Positions 26,595 through 34,941 of a stretch of 64,000 nt of DNA are shown one piece after another (position 1 is the stretch's first letter; every line of letters begins with the position of its first letter). The stretch spans positions 248,001 through 312,000 of the forward strand of contig CAVUOB010000005.1 of assembly GCA_963743035.1 (NCBI GenBank). Direction: 5' to 3'. The notes below the pieces were generated by a model. The model had not been told where the DNA came from. It saw only the letters and a list, made by a program, of their open reading frames with translations, and ran no database searches. The stretch comes from PALSA-911 sp963743035 (GTDB lineage: Bacteria > Pseudomonadota > Alphaproteobacteria > Acetobacterales > Acetobacteraceae). Position numbers and translations under genes: made by a program.

Positions 26595-26831
26595 GGGGCT
26601 CCGCCCCAAACCCCGGCAGGGGGCGCTGCCCCCTGCACCCCCGCCAAGGGACAGTCGTCCCTTGGATCCCTCGGACTGGTTTGTTGAGAAGAGGGCCACG
26701 ACGTAGCCCATCAACGGCTACGACGGTTCGGCCCTCTTCTCAACAAACCAAACGGAAAGGGGTCAAGGGGATGACCATCCCCTTGCGGGGTGAAGGGGCA
26801 GAGCCCCTGCCGGGGCCTGGGGCAAAGCCCC
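26595..26831. repeat. compound multi-hairpin repeat, copy A
   Basis: A 237-bp element filling the space between two convergent genes. In order: GGGGC-TCC-GCCCC (26595-26607); GCAGGGGGC-GCT-GCCCCCTGC type; CCAAGGGAC-AGTC-GTCCCTTGG type; a central long hairpin with arms around GTTTGTTGAGAAGAGGGCC and an inner GTAGCC-CATCAAC-GGCTAC; then an inverted-order set of three related hairpins ending GGGGC-AAA-GCCCC. A near-identical copy lies inverted at 29840-30074. Differences between copies preserve base pairing. Confidence 0.9.
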
Positions 26832-26837
26832 AGCCCG

Positions 26838-27410
26838 TCATGCGTGGCCGGCGGTGCCGGACAGCAGCAGGGGGTCGATCTTGAGTTTGGCCAGAGCGCG
26901 GCGCCATTTGGTGTCGTGTGCGCCGTCGAACAGCAGGTCCTCGTCGGCCGGGGCCGACAGCCAGGCGTTCTGCTGGATTTCGTTGTCGAGCTGTCCCGGC
27001 CCCCAGCCGGCATAACCGAGCGCGAGCAGCCCCTCGCGCGGGCCGCCGCCGCCGGCGATGACTTTCAGCACGTCCAGGCTGGCGGTCAGCGCCAGTCTGC
27101 CGTCCACGTCCATGCTGCCTTCGCCGGTCCAGTCCGAGGTGTGCAGCACGAAGCCGCGGCCGTTGTCGACCGGGCCGCCCTCGCACAGCCGGATGCGGCG
27201 CGCGGGGGGCACCGGGGCGATGTCGAGCTGGCGCAGCAGCTGGTCGAAATCCGGCCGGGCCAGCGGGCGGTTCACCACCAGGCCCATGGCGCCCTCCCGC
27301 GAGTGGGCGCAGACATAGATGACGCTGTGGGAGAAGCGCGGATCCTCCATCGCTGGCATGGCGATCAGCAACTGGCCGGTGAGGTAGCGGTCTGGTGACA
27401 AGGCTTGCAT
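26838..27410 (-). CDS. YqgE/AlgH family protein
   Basis: 190-residue cytoplasmic protein of the UPF0301 (AlgH) family, molecular role not established. Family features are LTGQLLIAMPAMEDPRFSHSVIYVCAHS near the N-terminus, GAMGLVVNRPL, CEGGPVDNGRGFVLH and a late GYAGWGPGQLDNE. The start at 27410 (MQALSPDRY) gives the usual N-terminus. Divergent from the peroxiredoxin gene and convergent with the S24 gene across repeat copy A. Confidence 0.92.
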   Translation of the reverse strand: MQALSPDRYLTGQLLIAMPAMEDPRFSHSVIYVCAHSREGAMGLVVNRPLARPDFDQLLRQLDIAPVPPARRIRLCEGGPVDNGRGFVLHTSDWTGEGSMDVDGRLALTASLDVLKVIAGGGGPREGLLALGYAGWGPGQLDNEIQQNAWLSAPADEDLLFDGAHDTKWRRALAKLKIDPLLLSGTAGHA

Positions 27411-27532
27411 AGGGTGAATCTGGGGAAGCCCAGGCCGTCGCGCAAGCACGGCGTGACTCGCAAGCGGTTGACGGCTAGGACTCCCTCGTCTTGAACGCTG
27501 CAACTGACACGTCACAACAAACGAGGCAGACA

Positions 27533-28015
27533 ATGACCATCCAGGTTGGCGATTCCATTCCATCGATGAAGCTGATGCAGGGGACCGCGGACGGTCCCAA
27601 GGAGATCTCCACGGACGACATCTTCAAGGGCAAGAAGGTCGTTCTGTTCGCGGTCCCGGGCGCCTTCACCCCGACCTGCAGCGCCAAGCATCTGCCGGGC
27701 TTCGTGCAGAACGCCGCCGCCTTCGCCGCCAAGGGCGTGGACAGCATCGTCTGCCTGGCCGTGAACGACGCGTTCGTGATGGGCGCCTGGGGCAAGGAAC
27801 AGGGCACCGGCGACAAGATCATCATGCTCGCGGACGGTTCCGCCGCCTTCACCAAGGCGCTGGGCCTGGAGCTGGACCTGGTGCCGCGCGGCATGGGCGT
27901 GCGCAGCCAGCGCTTCGCGCTGGTCGCGGAAGACGGCAAGGTGACGCATCTGGCCGTCGAACCCCCCGGCGGCTTCGACGTGAGCAAGGCCGAATCCATC
28001 CTCGCCACCGTCTAA
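27533..28015 (+). CDS. peroxiredoxin, Prx5 type
   Basis: Thiol peroxidase that reduces hydrogen and organic peroxides, 160 residues. The active-site motif VPGAFTPTCSAKHLPGF contains the peroxidatic cysteine near residue 48 with the upstream Thr and Pro of the catalytic site. The later segment GLELDLVPRGMGVRSQRFALVAEDGKV matches the Prx5/AhpE-like group. The start at 27533 follows ACGAGGCAG. Followed by a strong hairpin and an FMN reductase gene, so a redox-stress role for both is plausible. Confidence 0.92.
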   Translation: MTIQVGDSIPSMKLMQGTADGPKEISTDDIFKGKKVVLFAVPGAFTPTCSAKHLPGFVQNAAAFAAKGVDSIVCLAVNDAFVMGAWGKEQGTGDKIIMLADGSAAFTKALGLELDLVPRGMGVRSQRFALVAEDGKVTHLAVEPPGGFDVSKAESILATV

Positions 28016-28036
28016 CGAGCCTGCCTTGAATGCGCC

Positions 28037-28068
28037 TTCCGGCGAGGGGCCAGCGCCCCTCGCCGGAA
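28037..28068 (+). terminator. hairpin after the peroxiredoxin gene
   Basis: A perfect 14-bp stem, TTCCGGCGAGGGGC with GCCCCTCGCCGGAA, closes a 4-base loop 21 bases after the stop. No T-run follows, so it may be an mRNA-stabilising hairpin or a weak terminator. Confidence 0.6.
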
Positions 28069-28143
28069 CGGTGGCGGCGCACGCGCGCCCTCCCTCCCCC
28101 CGACAATCCCCCCCGACAATTCAATCTTCGAAAGCAGCCACGC

Positions 28144-28701
28144 ATGAGCGACGACATTCGCGTACTCGGCATTTGCGGCAGCCTGCGGAAAGGCTCGTTC
28201 AACGGCGCCGCCTTGCGCGCGGCGCAGGAGCTGGCGCCGGCGGGCATGGTGATCGAGAGCTACGACATCTCGGCAATCCCGCTGTACAACGGCGATGTCG
28301 AGGCGGCGGGGCTGCCGGCGCCGGTGGCGGACCTTCGTGCCCGGATCGCCACCGCGGACGCGCTGCTGGTGGTGACGCCGGAATATAATTTCTCGATCCC
28401 CGGCGTGCTGAAGAACGCCATCGACTGGGCCTCGCGCCCACCGCAGCCGCCGTTCAACGGCAAGCCGGCGGCGATCATGGGGGCGGCGGGCGGCATTCTC
28501 GGCACCGGCCGGTCGCAATACCATCTGCGCCAGGTGCTGAGCGGCCTGAACTGCCTGCTGGTGAACCGGCCGGAAGTGTTCATCGCCGGCGCGCCGGGCA
28601 AATTCGATGCGGACCTGACGCTGACCGATGCCCCGACCCGCGACCTTATCGCCGCGCTGCTGAAGGCGCTGCAGGATTGGACGCTGCGCGTGCGCGCCTG
28701 A
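28144..28701 (+). CDS. NADPH-dependent FMN reductase
   Basis: Flavodoxin-fold oxidoreductase, 185 residues. The FMN phosphate-binding loop GSLRKGSFN is at about 12-20 and TPEYNFSIPGVLKNAIDW at about 79-96, as in ChrR/YieF-type quinone or chromate reductases. The C-terminal AGAPGKFD region also fits. The electron acceptor cannot be decided from sequence. The start at 28144 gives the typical MSDDIRVLGICGS N-terminus. Converges on the MFS gene with a 4-base gap. Confidence 0.9.
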   Translation: MSDDIRVLGICGSLRKGSFNGAALRAAQELAPAGMVIESYDISAIPLYNGDVEAAGLPAPVADLRARIATADALLVVTPEYNFSIPGVLKNAIDWASRPPQPPFNGKPAAIMGAAGGILGTGRSQYHLRQVLSGLNCLLVNRPEVFIAGAPGKFDADLTLTDAPTRDLIAALLKALQDWTLRVRA

Positions 28702-28705
28702 AAGC

Positions 28706-29839
28706 CTACCGGCTGGCGCGGGCGAGCGGACGCACCAGCAGCAGCGCCAGCCCGGACACCGCGGCCATCGCCAGAAACACATGCCCGCCAATGCGGGCAT
28801 AGAGCCAGCCGGAGAGCAGCATCATCAGCCCCGTCGGCGCCCCCATGCCCAGCGCGGCATGCAGCGCCTGGGCGGCGCCGGCCCGCTCGGGCGGGATGGT
28901 GCGGCTGAGCATCTGCATGGCGGAGAGATGCTGCAGCGCGAAGGTCGCGGCGTGCAGCGACTGCACCAGCGCCAGCACCGCGAGACCCGGCGACAGGCCG
29001 GTCACGGTCCAGCGCAGCACCGAGGCGCCGGCGGCAGCGGCGGTCAGGCCGGCCGGTCCCAGCCGCTCGACCAGCCATTGCCCGCGCGCGAACAGGAAGA
29101 TCTCGGCGACGATCCCCTCCGCGATCAGCAGCCCGATCACCGTGTCGGAAATGCCCTGGCTGCGCCAGAACAGCGGCCCGAAGCCGTAGAACGCGGCATG
29201 CGCCCCCTGGATCAGCGCCGAGCAGGCGAGGGTCAGCCGGAACGCGGGGAGTTTCAACAGGGACAAGGCCGCCAGCGGGTTGCGCGCGCGGGCCGGCGCC
29301 GCCGGCTCGGCCAGGAGCCGCGCGCTCAGCGCCGCGATGGCGTAGCCGCCGGCCAGCAGCCACGGCACCAGCCAGGAACCGACCGCGCCGACCAGCCAGC
29401 CGCCGGCGCTGGTCGCCACCATGAACGCCGCCGAGCCCCAGGCGCGCACAGGCCCGTATTGCATCCGCCCTTCCCGAGCGAGCCCGAGAGCCAGCGCGTC
29501 GATCAGCGGCGACAGGGCCGAGGACACCATCCCCTGCCCCGCCGCCACCAGCAGGATCGGCAGGAAGCCGTGCAGCGGCACATACATCAGCGCACCGCAG
29601 GTGGCCGCCAGCGCGGTGCAGAACAGCACGCCGGCGCGCGCGCCCATCCGGTCCGCCAAGGCCCCCCAGGCCGGCCCGCAGATCACCCGGAACAGCGAGG
29701 CGACGCCGAGCACGGTGCCGATGGAAGCGGCCGACAGTCCGCGGTCGGCGAACCAGAGCGGCAGGTAGGCGCCCTGGATGGCGAAGGTGGCGAACATCGC
29801 CGCGAAGAACATCGCGGTGCGGGCGCCGTCGGAAAGCAT
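28706..29839 (-). CDS. MFS transporter
   Basis: Twelve-helix major facilitator permease, 377 residues, of the MFS_1-like/HcaT-related type (AYLPLWFADRGLSAASIGTVLG near the N-terminus; the loop WGALADRMGARAGV carries the A-motif). The substrate is unknown. The ATG at 29839 directly abuts repeat copy B. An in-frame ATG at 29911 would translate part of that repeat and is unlikely to be used. Lies downstream of ccrM on the same strand, separated only by the repeat. Confidence 0.88.
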   Translation of the reverse strand: MLSDGARTAMFFAAMFATFAIQGAYLPLWFADRGLSAASIGTVLGVASLFRVICGPAWGALADRMGARAGVLFCTALAATCGALMYVPLHGFLPILLVAAGQGMVSSALSPLIDALALGLAREGRMQYGPVRAWGSAAFMVATSAGGWLVGAVGSWLVPWLLAGGYAIAALSARLLAEPAAPARARNPLAALSLLKLPAFRLTLACSALIQGAHAAFYGFGPLFWRSQGISDTVIGLLIAEGIVAEIFLFARGQWLVERLGPAGLTAAAAGASVLRWTVTGLSPGLAVLALVQSLHAATFALQHLSAMQMLSRTIPPERAGAAQALHAALGMGAPTGLMMLLSGWLYARIGGHVFLAMAAVSGLALLLVRPLARASR

Positions 29840-30074
29840 GGGGCTTTGCCCCAAACCCCAGAAGGGGCTCTGCCCCTTCACCCCGCCAGGGAACTCGTTC
29901 CCTGGACCCATTTCAGTTTGGTTTGTCGGGAAGAGGGCCGAACCGTCGTAGCCGTTGATGGGCTACGTCGCGGCCCTCTTCCCGACAAACCAGTCCGAGG
30001 GTTCCAAGGGACGACTGTCCCTTGGCGGGGGTGCAGGGGGCAGAGCCCCCTGCCGGGGTCCGGGGCGGAGCCCC
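29840..30074. repeat. compound multi-hairpin repeat, copy B (inverted)
   Basis: A 235-bp element almost filling the ccrM-MFS spacer, in opposite orientation to copy A. Its reverse complement aligns with copy A over the full length. In the central stem TGA/TCA becomes CGG/CCG, and in the fifth hairpin three pairs change together, so the folds are conserved although the sequence is not. It ends 2 bases from the ccrM stop and touches the MFS start codon. Confidence 0.9.
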
Positions 30075-30076
30075 GC

Positions 30077-31154
30077 TCACTCCGGCGGCACCAGGCGGAG
30101 GGCGTCGATCGGCACCAGCGTGCCGTCCTGGTCGGTGTGCCAGAAGGTCCAGCCGTTGCAGGACGGGGCGTTCTGCACGAGGGCGCCGACCTTGTGGATC
30201 GAGCCGCGCAGCGCGCCCGAGGTGACGCTGCCGTCGGCGGTGACGATGGCGGTCACGCGGCGGGCGCGGTCGTAGAGGGTGGTGCCGGCGGCGATCAGGC
30301 CGCGCTCGACCAGGCTGCCGAACGGCACGCGCGGGGCGTCGCGTTTCGATGGCGTGGTCACCTGGCTTTCCATCGGCGCGGGGCGGGTCTTGCGCACGCG
30401 GCCGATCGCCGCCTCGGCGTAGGCCGGGTGGCGTTCGATGCCGATGTAGTGCCGGTGCAGGCGCTTGGCGACGACGGCCGTGGTGCCGGTGCCGGTGAAG
30501 GGGTCCAGCACGATATCGCCGGGCGAGGTGCTGGCCAGCAGCACGCGGTGCAGCAGCGCCTCCGGCTTCTGCGTCGGGTGCAGCTTCAGGCCGTGCTGGT
30601 TGCGCATGCCGCTCGGCGCCGGTGCAGAGCGGGATCAGCCAGTCGCTGCGCATCTGCAAATCGTCGTTCAGCGACTTCATGGCCTGGTAGTTGAAGCGAT
30701 GGCGGCTGTCGCGGCCGCGCGCGGCCCAGATCATCGTCTCATGCGCGTTGGTGAAGCGCCGGCCGCGGAAATTCGGCATCGGGTTGGATTTGCGCCAGAT
30801 CACGTCGTTGAGGATCCAGAAGCCGAGGTCCTGCAGGATCGCGCCGATGCGAAAGATGTTGTGATAGGCGCCGATCACCCACAGCGTGCCGTCCTTGCGC
30901 AGCAGCCGGCGGGCCTCGGTCAGCCAGGCGCGGGTGAATTCGTCATAGGCGGCGAAGTCGGTGAACCGGTCCCAGTCCTCGTCCACCCCGTCGACCAGGC
31001 TGTCATCGGGGCGGCGCAGTTCGCCCTTCAGCTGCAGGTTATAGGGCGGGTCGGCGAAGACGCAGTCGATCGAGCCCGACGGCAGCATCTGCATCAAGCG
31101 AATGCTGTCTCCGAGCATGATCTGATCGAGCGGCAATTCCACGGCGATGTGCAC
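30077..31154 (-). pseudogene. ccrM: CcrM-type adenine DNA methyltransferase, frameshifted
   Basis: Solitary beta-class N6-adenine methyltransferase that in alphaproteobacteria methylates GANTC once per cell cycle. The catalytic motif DPPY is in FADPPYNLQL (near residue 36), and the AdoMet motif is LDPFTGTGTT in the second part. The C-terminal CcrM-specific domain is present (GLIAAGTTLYDRARR...GSIHKVGA). The frame breaks after LCTGAER, within GCATGC at 30604-30609; one extra base accounts for it. Without that base the protein would be 358 residues, the usual CcrM length. Confidence 0.9.
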
Positions 31155-31266
31155 GTTTCTCCGGGGCGCGTGGCCAGGGCTGGGTAGGGAATGAAGGCCC
31201 TATGGTGGCGAAGGCACGGAAGCCGCGTCAATTGCCTAAGCGGCGGATGGCTGGAAGCAGGGGCGG

Positions 31267-31887
31267 CTAATCGAGCAGCGAGAACTGGCGGACCGTGCCG
31301 AAGCCCTGGCGGTGATGCGCCGTCATGCCCAGGCGGTGCAGGGCGTCGCGGTGCAGTTCGGTGGCGTAGCCGGCATTGGCGTGCCAGCCATAGCCGGGGT
31401 AGCGGCGGCCGAGGCGCTGCATGGCGCGGTCGCGCACCACCTTGGCGACGATGGAGGCGGCGGCGATGGAGAAGGACAGCGCGTCGCCGCCGATGAGGCA
31501 GCGCGCGGGGCATGGCAGGGTCGGGGGGCGGTTGCCGTCGATCAGCGCCAGGTCGGGCAGGCCGGGCAGGCGCAGCACCGCCCGGCGCATGGCCAGCAGC
31601 GAGGCGTGCAGGATGTTCAGCCGGGCGATTTCGGCCACCGAGGCGGCGCCGACGCCGATCTCCGCCTCGCCGGCGCGGAAGGATGCGTACAGCGCGGCGA
31701 AGGCGGCATTGCGCTGGGCGGCGGTCAGCTTCTTCGAATCATCCAGCAATTCGGCGAGCCGCGCCGGCACCCCGCCGGCGAAGACGACCGCGGCGGCCAT
31801 CACGGGGCCGGCGAGCGGGCCGCGCCCGGCCTCGTCCACGCCGGCGACCCTTCCGCCTGCCTCAAGCTCGTTTGCGAAATCCGGCAT
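31267..31887 (-). CDS. rnhB: ribonuclease HII
   Basis: Removes RNA, including single ribonucleotides, from RNA-DNA hybrids; 206 residues. The acidic active-site motif VAGVDEAGRGPLAGPV is at 14-29, a further acidic residue lies in LALIDGN, and the conserved IAAASIVAKVVRDRAM (about 135-150) and AHHRQGFGTV near the C-terminus fit the family. Upstream of ccrM on the same strand with a 112-base gap, an order seen in other alphaproteobacteria. Confidence 0.95.
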   Translation of the reverse strand: MPDFANELEAGGRVAGVDEAGRGPLAGPVMAAAVVFAGGVPARLAELLDDSKKLTAAQRNAAFAALYASFRAGEAEIGVGAASVAEIARLNILHASLLAMRRAVLRLPGLPDLALIDGNRPPTLPCPARCLIGGDALSFSIAAASIVAKVVRDRAMQRLGRRYPGYGWHANAGYATELHRDALHRLGMTAHHRQGFGTVRQFSLLD

Positions 31888-31944
31888 CAGCCAGGGATGG
31901 CGGACTTGCCGGAGATTGCCGGGATGGTCGACGATATAGGCTTG

Positions 31945-31989
31945 GCGCTCTGGGGCCAGGCGCTTTGGGGCCAGGCGCTTTGGGGCATG
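31945..31989. repeat. 15-bp x3 intergenic minisatellite
   Basis: Three head-to-tail 15-bp units GCGCT(C/T)TGGGGCCAG (the last ending CATG) lie upstream of rnhB and outside any gene. Confidence 0.85.
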
Positions 31990-32422
31990 CCGAACGGTCC
32001 AGGCGAGGCGAAGCGCCAGCGGCTCATGGTGAGGGTACCCGGGTCAGATTCGGGGCAGGATTAACATCGGTGGCGCTCCCCGGCTACGGGTATGTCGACG
32101 ACGCCGACCGCGTGGCGCATCCAAGGTTGCCGAGAGTTTCGCCGGCGATACAACGTATGCGCGAGCGTGTTTTCTGTATTTCTCGTAATTTTGCTATCGG
32201 AATGACGTGATTATTTCAAAGGTTGCGGAAATCCATGCCGTCCACCGCAATGCCCTGTCAAAAAGCCGCTGTTTCCCGGACAGTCGGAAAGATGCGGTGG
32301 GTTTTCGCGTCGCTTTTCGGTTTCTTCCTGAATTTATTCGTTGCATTGCGCGGCGCCGACGGTTAACTTTCCGTTAATCCGACCTCGCAACGGATTCAGC
32401 AGATCTCTTTGGGAGTTTTGAC
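31990..32422. other. regulatory intergenic region before the PEP-CTERM gene
   Basis: With the repeat before it, the gene-free stretch between rnhB and the PEP-CTERM gene is 535 bases. It is distinctly more AT-rich from 32160 onward. It contains a possible 43-codon reading frame at 32235-32366 with one hydrophobic segment (MRWVFASLFGFFLNLFVAL) and a CtrA-type box at 32363-32377. I see no RNA gene. Confidence 0.5.
32363..32377 (+). promoter_or_regulatory. CtrA-type box TTAA-N7-TTAA
   Basis: TTAA-CTTTCCG-TTAA matches exactly the alphaproteobacterial CtrA consensus and lies 45 bases upstream of the PEP-CTERM gene, where it could overlap the promoter. The match is visible; binding is inferred. 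Confidence 0.55.
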
Positions 32423-33802
32423 ATGAGAACGAAACGGCTGAGACTTCTTCTGGGCGTCGGCGCGGCCGGGCTTCTCGGCCTTTCCGGGGCGGCGCGCGCC
32501 AACGATCTCTATTTCGCCATGCCGATCAACTACGATCAGGGCGAAACCGACACGGTGTTCGTTTATGGCGCGGCCGGGATTACCGGCTCCATCACCTCCC
32601 CGAACGGGTTTTCGGCGCCGTTCACGGTGGGCGCCAACAACGTCACCTCCGTGGTGATCCCCAGTTCGTACGATCTCACCAGTTCCGGCGTCGTGACCAA
32701 CAACGGCTTCGTGGTGTCGACGACTAACGCTGCCGACAACGTGGGGGCCTCCTACCTGAGCCGGGAGCCCTATACGACCGACACCACCTACCTGTTCAAC
32801 TCCACCGCGCTCGGCACATCGTACTACGCCCTGGGCTACAGCGGCGGCTACGGCGTAGGCTCGCAGCTCAGCATCGTCGGCACGCAGGCCGGCACGACCG
32901 TCACGATCACGCCATCCACGACCCTCTCCAGCGGACAGGCCGCCGGCGTTCCCTTTACCGTGACACTCGGCGCCGGTCAGGCCGTCATGTATAACGGCTC
33001 CGACATCAGCGGAACCCAGATCACCTCGTCCGCGCCGATCGCCGTATTCGGCGGCAATTCCTGCGCCGACGTTCCCGGCACCTCCACCGCCTGCGACCAT
33101 ATCCTGACCGCCCTGCCGAGCACCAACAACTACACCAGGGACGCGATCATCCCGACCACCTTCGGCACGGAATCGCCGAGCAGCAACATTGTCCGCGTGC
33201 TGGCGGCCACCGACGGCACCGTGGTGAGCTACAACGGCACCCCGGTCGCCACACTGAATGCCGGACAATACTACGAATTCCGTTCCGGCGCCGGCGGCGA
33301 GCTGACCGCCAGCAATCCGGTGGAGATCGCCGAATACCTGACCGGCCAGAGCGAGCATTCCAGCGTTGTCGGGGATCCCGCCGAGTCGTGGATACCGGGC
33401 ATCGACCAGTGGCTGAACGATTACATCTTCTCGACACCGGTCGGTTCGCAAGCCTATGAGACCAACTTCCTCGACATCGCCATCCTGACCTCCGGCATCG
33501 GCTCCCTCCTTCTCAACGGGTCGGCGGTCCCGCTCAGCGATTGCTCGACGCTCGTGGGAACGTCCTACGATACCTGTGAGATCGCGATCAGCCCGGGCGA
33601 AGGCGAGATCAGCGCAATCGATCCGTTCCTGCTTCTCATCGATGGCGGCACCTCCTACAACTCCTACTTCACCTTCGCGGGCGCCACGTTCTCGCCCGGC
33701 GCCTCGCCGCCGTCGACGCCGACGCCGGAGCCGGCCAGCCTTGCGTTGCTCGGGGCTGGTTTGGCGAGCCTGTTCGGACTGCGCCGGCGCAACGCCGCGT
33801 AG
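32423..33802 (+). CDS. PEP-CTERM protein with IgGFc-binding-like domain
   Basis: Exported surface protein, 459 residues. A signal peptide (about 1-26, ending ARA) is followed by a Thr/Ser/Gly-rich beta domain. LSREPYTTDTTYLFN, GSQLSIVGTQAGTTVTITP and FGGNSCADVPGTSTACDHI resemble the IgGFc-binding N-terminal domain of eukaryotic-like adhesins. The C-terminus is a PEP-CTERM signal: TPEP, a hydrophobic helix and RRRNAA. Such tails are cut by an exosortase, which must be encoded elsewhere. Codon use is less GC-biased than its neighbours. A CtrA box precedes it. Confidence 0.88.
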   Translation: MRTKRLRLLLGVGAAGLLGLSGAARANDLYFAMPINYDQGETDTVFVYGAAGITGSITSPNGFSAPFTVGANNVTSVVIPSSYDLTSSGVVTNNGFVVSTTNAADNVGASYLSREPYTTDTTYLFNSTALGTSYYALGYSGGYGVGSQLSIVGTQAGTTVTITPSTTLSSGQAAGVPFTVTLGAGQAVMYNGSDISGTQITSSAPIAVFGGNSCADVPGTSTACDHILTALPSTNNYTRDAIIPTTFGTESPSSNIVRVLAATDGTVVSYNGTPVATLNAGQYYEFRSGAGGELTASNPVEIAEYLTGQSEHSSVVGDPAESWIPGIDQWLNDYIFSTPVGSQAYETNFLDIAILTSGIGSLLLNGSAVPLSDCSTLVGTSYDTCEIAISPGEGEISAIDPFLLLIDGGTSYNSYFTFAGATFSPGASPPSTPTPEPASLALLGAGLASLFGLRRRNAA

Positions 33803-33827
33803 GTTTCCCGGACCGCCGATGCGGAAT

Positions 33828-33855
33828 GGGGGGCTCCCGCGGGGGCCCCTTTTCT
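33828..33855 (+). terminator. Rho-independent terminator after the PEP-CTERM gene
   Basis: A GGGGCTCCC/GGGGGCCCC stem with a short GC loop is followed by TTTTCTG, 26 bases after the stop. Confidence 0.75.
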
Positions 33856-33920
33856 GTTTCCGGCATGTTGCCTTCCTGGATGCCTGCCCTCGCGGCCTGC
33901 CTTGCGTCGCCGGCCTGCCA

Positions 33921-34895
33921 TCATGCCCGCTCCCGGTAGCGCCGGAACGGCCCGTGCAGGCCGGGCGGCAGCACCGCGCGCAGATGCGCCACGGCCAGCA
34001 GCGCCAGGCGCTTCAGGCTCGGCTTGGCGGCGACGGATCGCCGCAGCGGGGCCAGCCCTTCCCCATCGCGGCCGTGGCGGATCCGTTCCCGGCCGACGAT
34101 CCATTCATTCTCCGCCTCCGCCCGCCTTCGGATCCTGGCCAGCCGGGCCGGGCCGAACCGCTCGGCCAAAGCGGGATTGGCGAAGATCGCGTCCATGCAG
34201 GGAGTGAACAGCCGGGGATCGCTGGCCATGCGCTGATAGGCGCCGCCGGGGCGCTGGCGCACCAGCAGCAGCGGCGCGGCGCCGGGGACCGTGGCCAGTG
34301 GGCCGGCCAGCGCGACGCGGATCCAGTATTCCCAGTCCTCGCCGAAGGCGATGCCCGCCGCGAAGCCGCCGGCCGCTTCCACCGCCTTGCGGCGGATCAG
34401 CAGATGCCCGCCATTGGCGAACAGATTCCGCTCCAGCAGTCGTTCCAGGACATCGCCGGCGGGAAACGGGCCCGGCCGGGTCCGGAGGACCCGGGATCCG
34501 TCCTCGGTGACGAAGGCGTAGGCGCCGTAGGCGGCGACGGCGGCGGGGCTGGCCTGCAGCGCGCCGACCAGCCGGGCCAGCGCGCCCGGCGTCAGCATGT
34601 CGTCGGCATCCAGGAACAGCACGGCGTCGTGCCCGCTGCCATCGCCCGCACTGCCAGTCTGGTGCAGTTCCGCGATGCCGCGGTTGCGGGCCGCCGCCAC
34701 GCCGGCATTGGCCTGGCGCAGCAGGCGGATGCGCGGATCGGCGAAGCCGGCCACGATGTCCGCCGTCGCGTCGGTGGAACCGTCGTCCACAACGAACATC
34801 GCCCAGTCCGCATGGGACTGGGCGAGGAGCGAGGCGATGGTCTCGCCGATACAGGCGGCGACGTTGTAGGCGGGCGTGACGACCCCGATCTTCAC
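33921..34895 (-). CDS. glycosyltransferase family 2
   Basis: GT-A fold glycosyltransferase, 324 residues. MKIGVVTPAYNVAACIGETI at the N-terminus, VVDDGSTDAT (about 35-44) and the DxD-type motif FLDADDM (about 94-100) bind the nucleotide sugar. GEDWEYWIRVALAG (about 180-195) carries the catalytic-base ED motif. Acceptor unknown. No polysaccharide cluster adjoins it. Convergent with the PEP-CTERM gene, so a role in decorating exported proteins or polymer is speculation. Confidence 0.9.
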   Translation of the reverse strand: MKIGVVTPAYNVAACIGETIASLLAQSHADWAMFVVDDGSTDATADIVAGFADPRIRLLRQANAGVAAARNRGIAELHQTGSAGDGSGHDAVLFLDADDMLTPGALARLVGALQASPAAVAAYGAYAFVTEDGSRVLRTRPGPFPAGDVLERLLERNLFANGGHLLIRRKAVEAAGGFAAGIAFGEDWEYWIRVALAGPLATVPGAAPLLLVRQRPGGAYQRMASDPRLFTPCMDAIFANPALAERFGPARLARIRRRAEAENEWIVGRERIRHGRDGEGLAPLRRSVAAKPSLKRLALLAVAHLRAVLPPGLHGPFRRYRERA

Positions 34896-34941
34896 ATTAC
34901 GGACGCGGCGGGTGCCGTGTCGGGGAAGGCCTTGTCTGAAG

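Noticed and set aside
26595..26831. Insertion sequence or transposase remnant
   Set aside because: No coding remnant or target duplication could be seen; only the structured repeat is present.
29840..29911. N-terminal extension of the MFS transporter through the repeat
   Set aside because: The extra residues come from the repeat element and lack family similarity; the ATG at 29839 gives the normal N-terminus.
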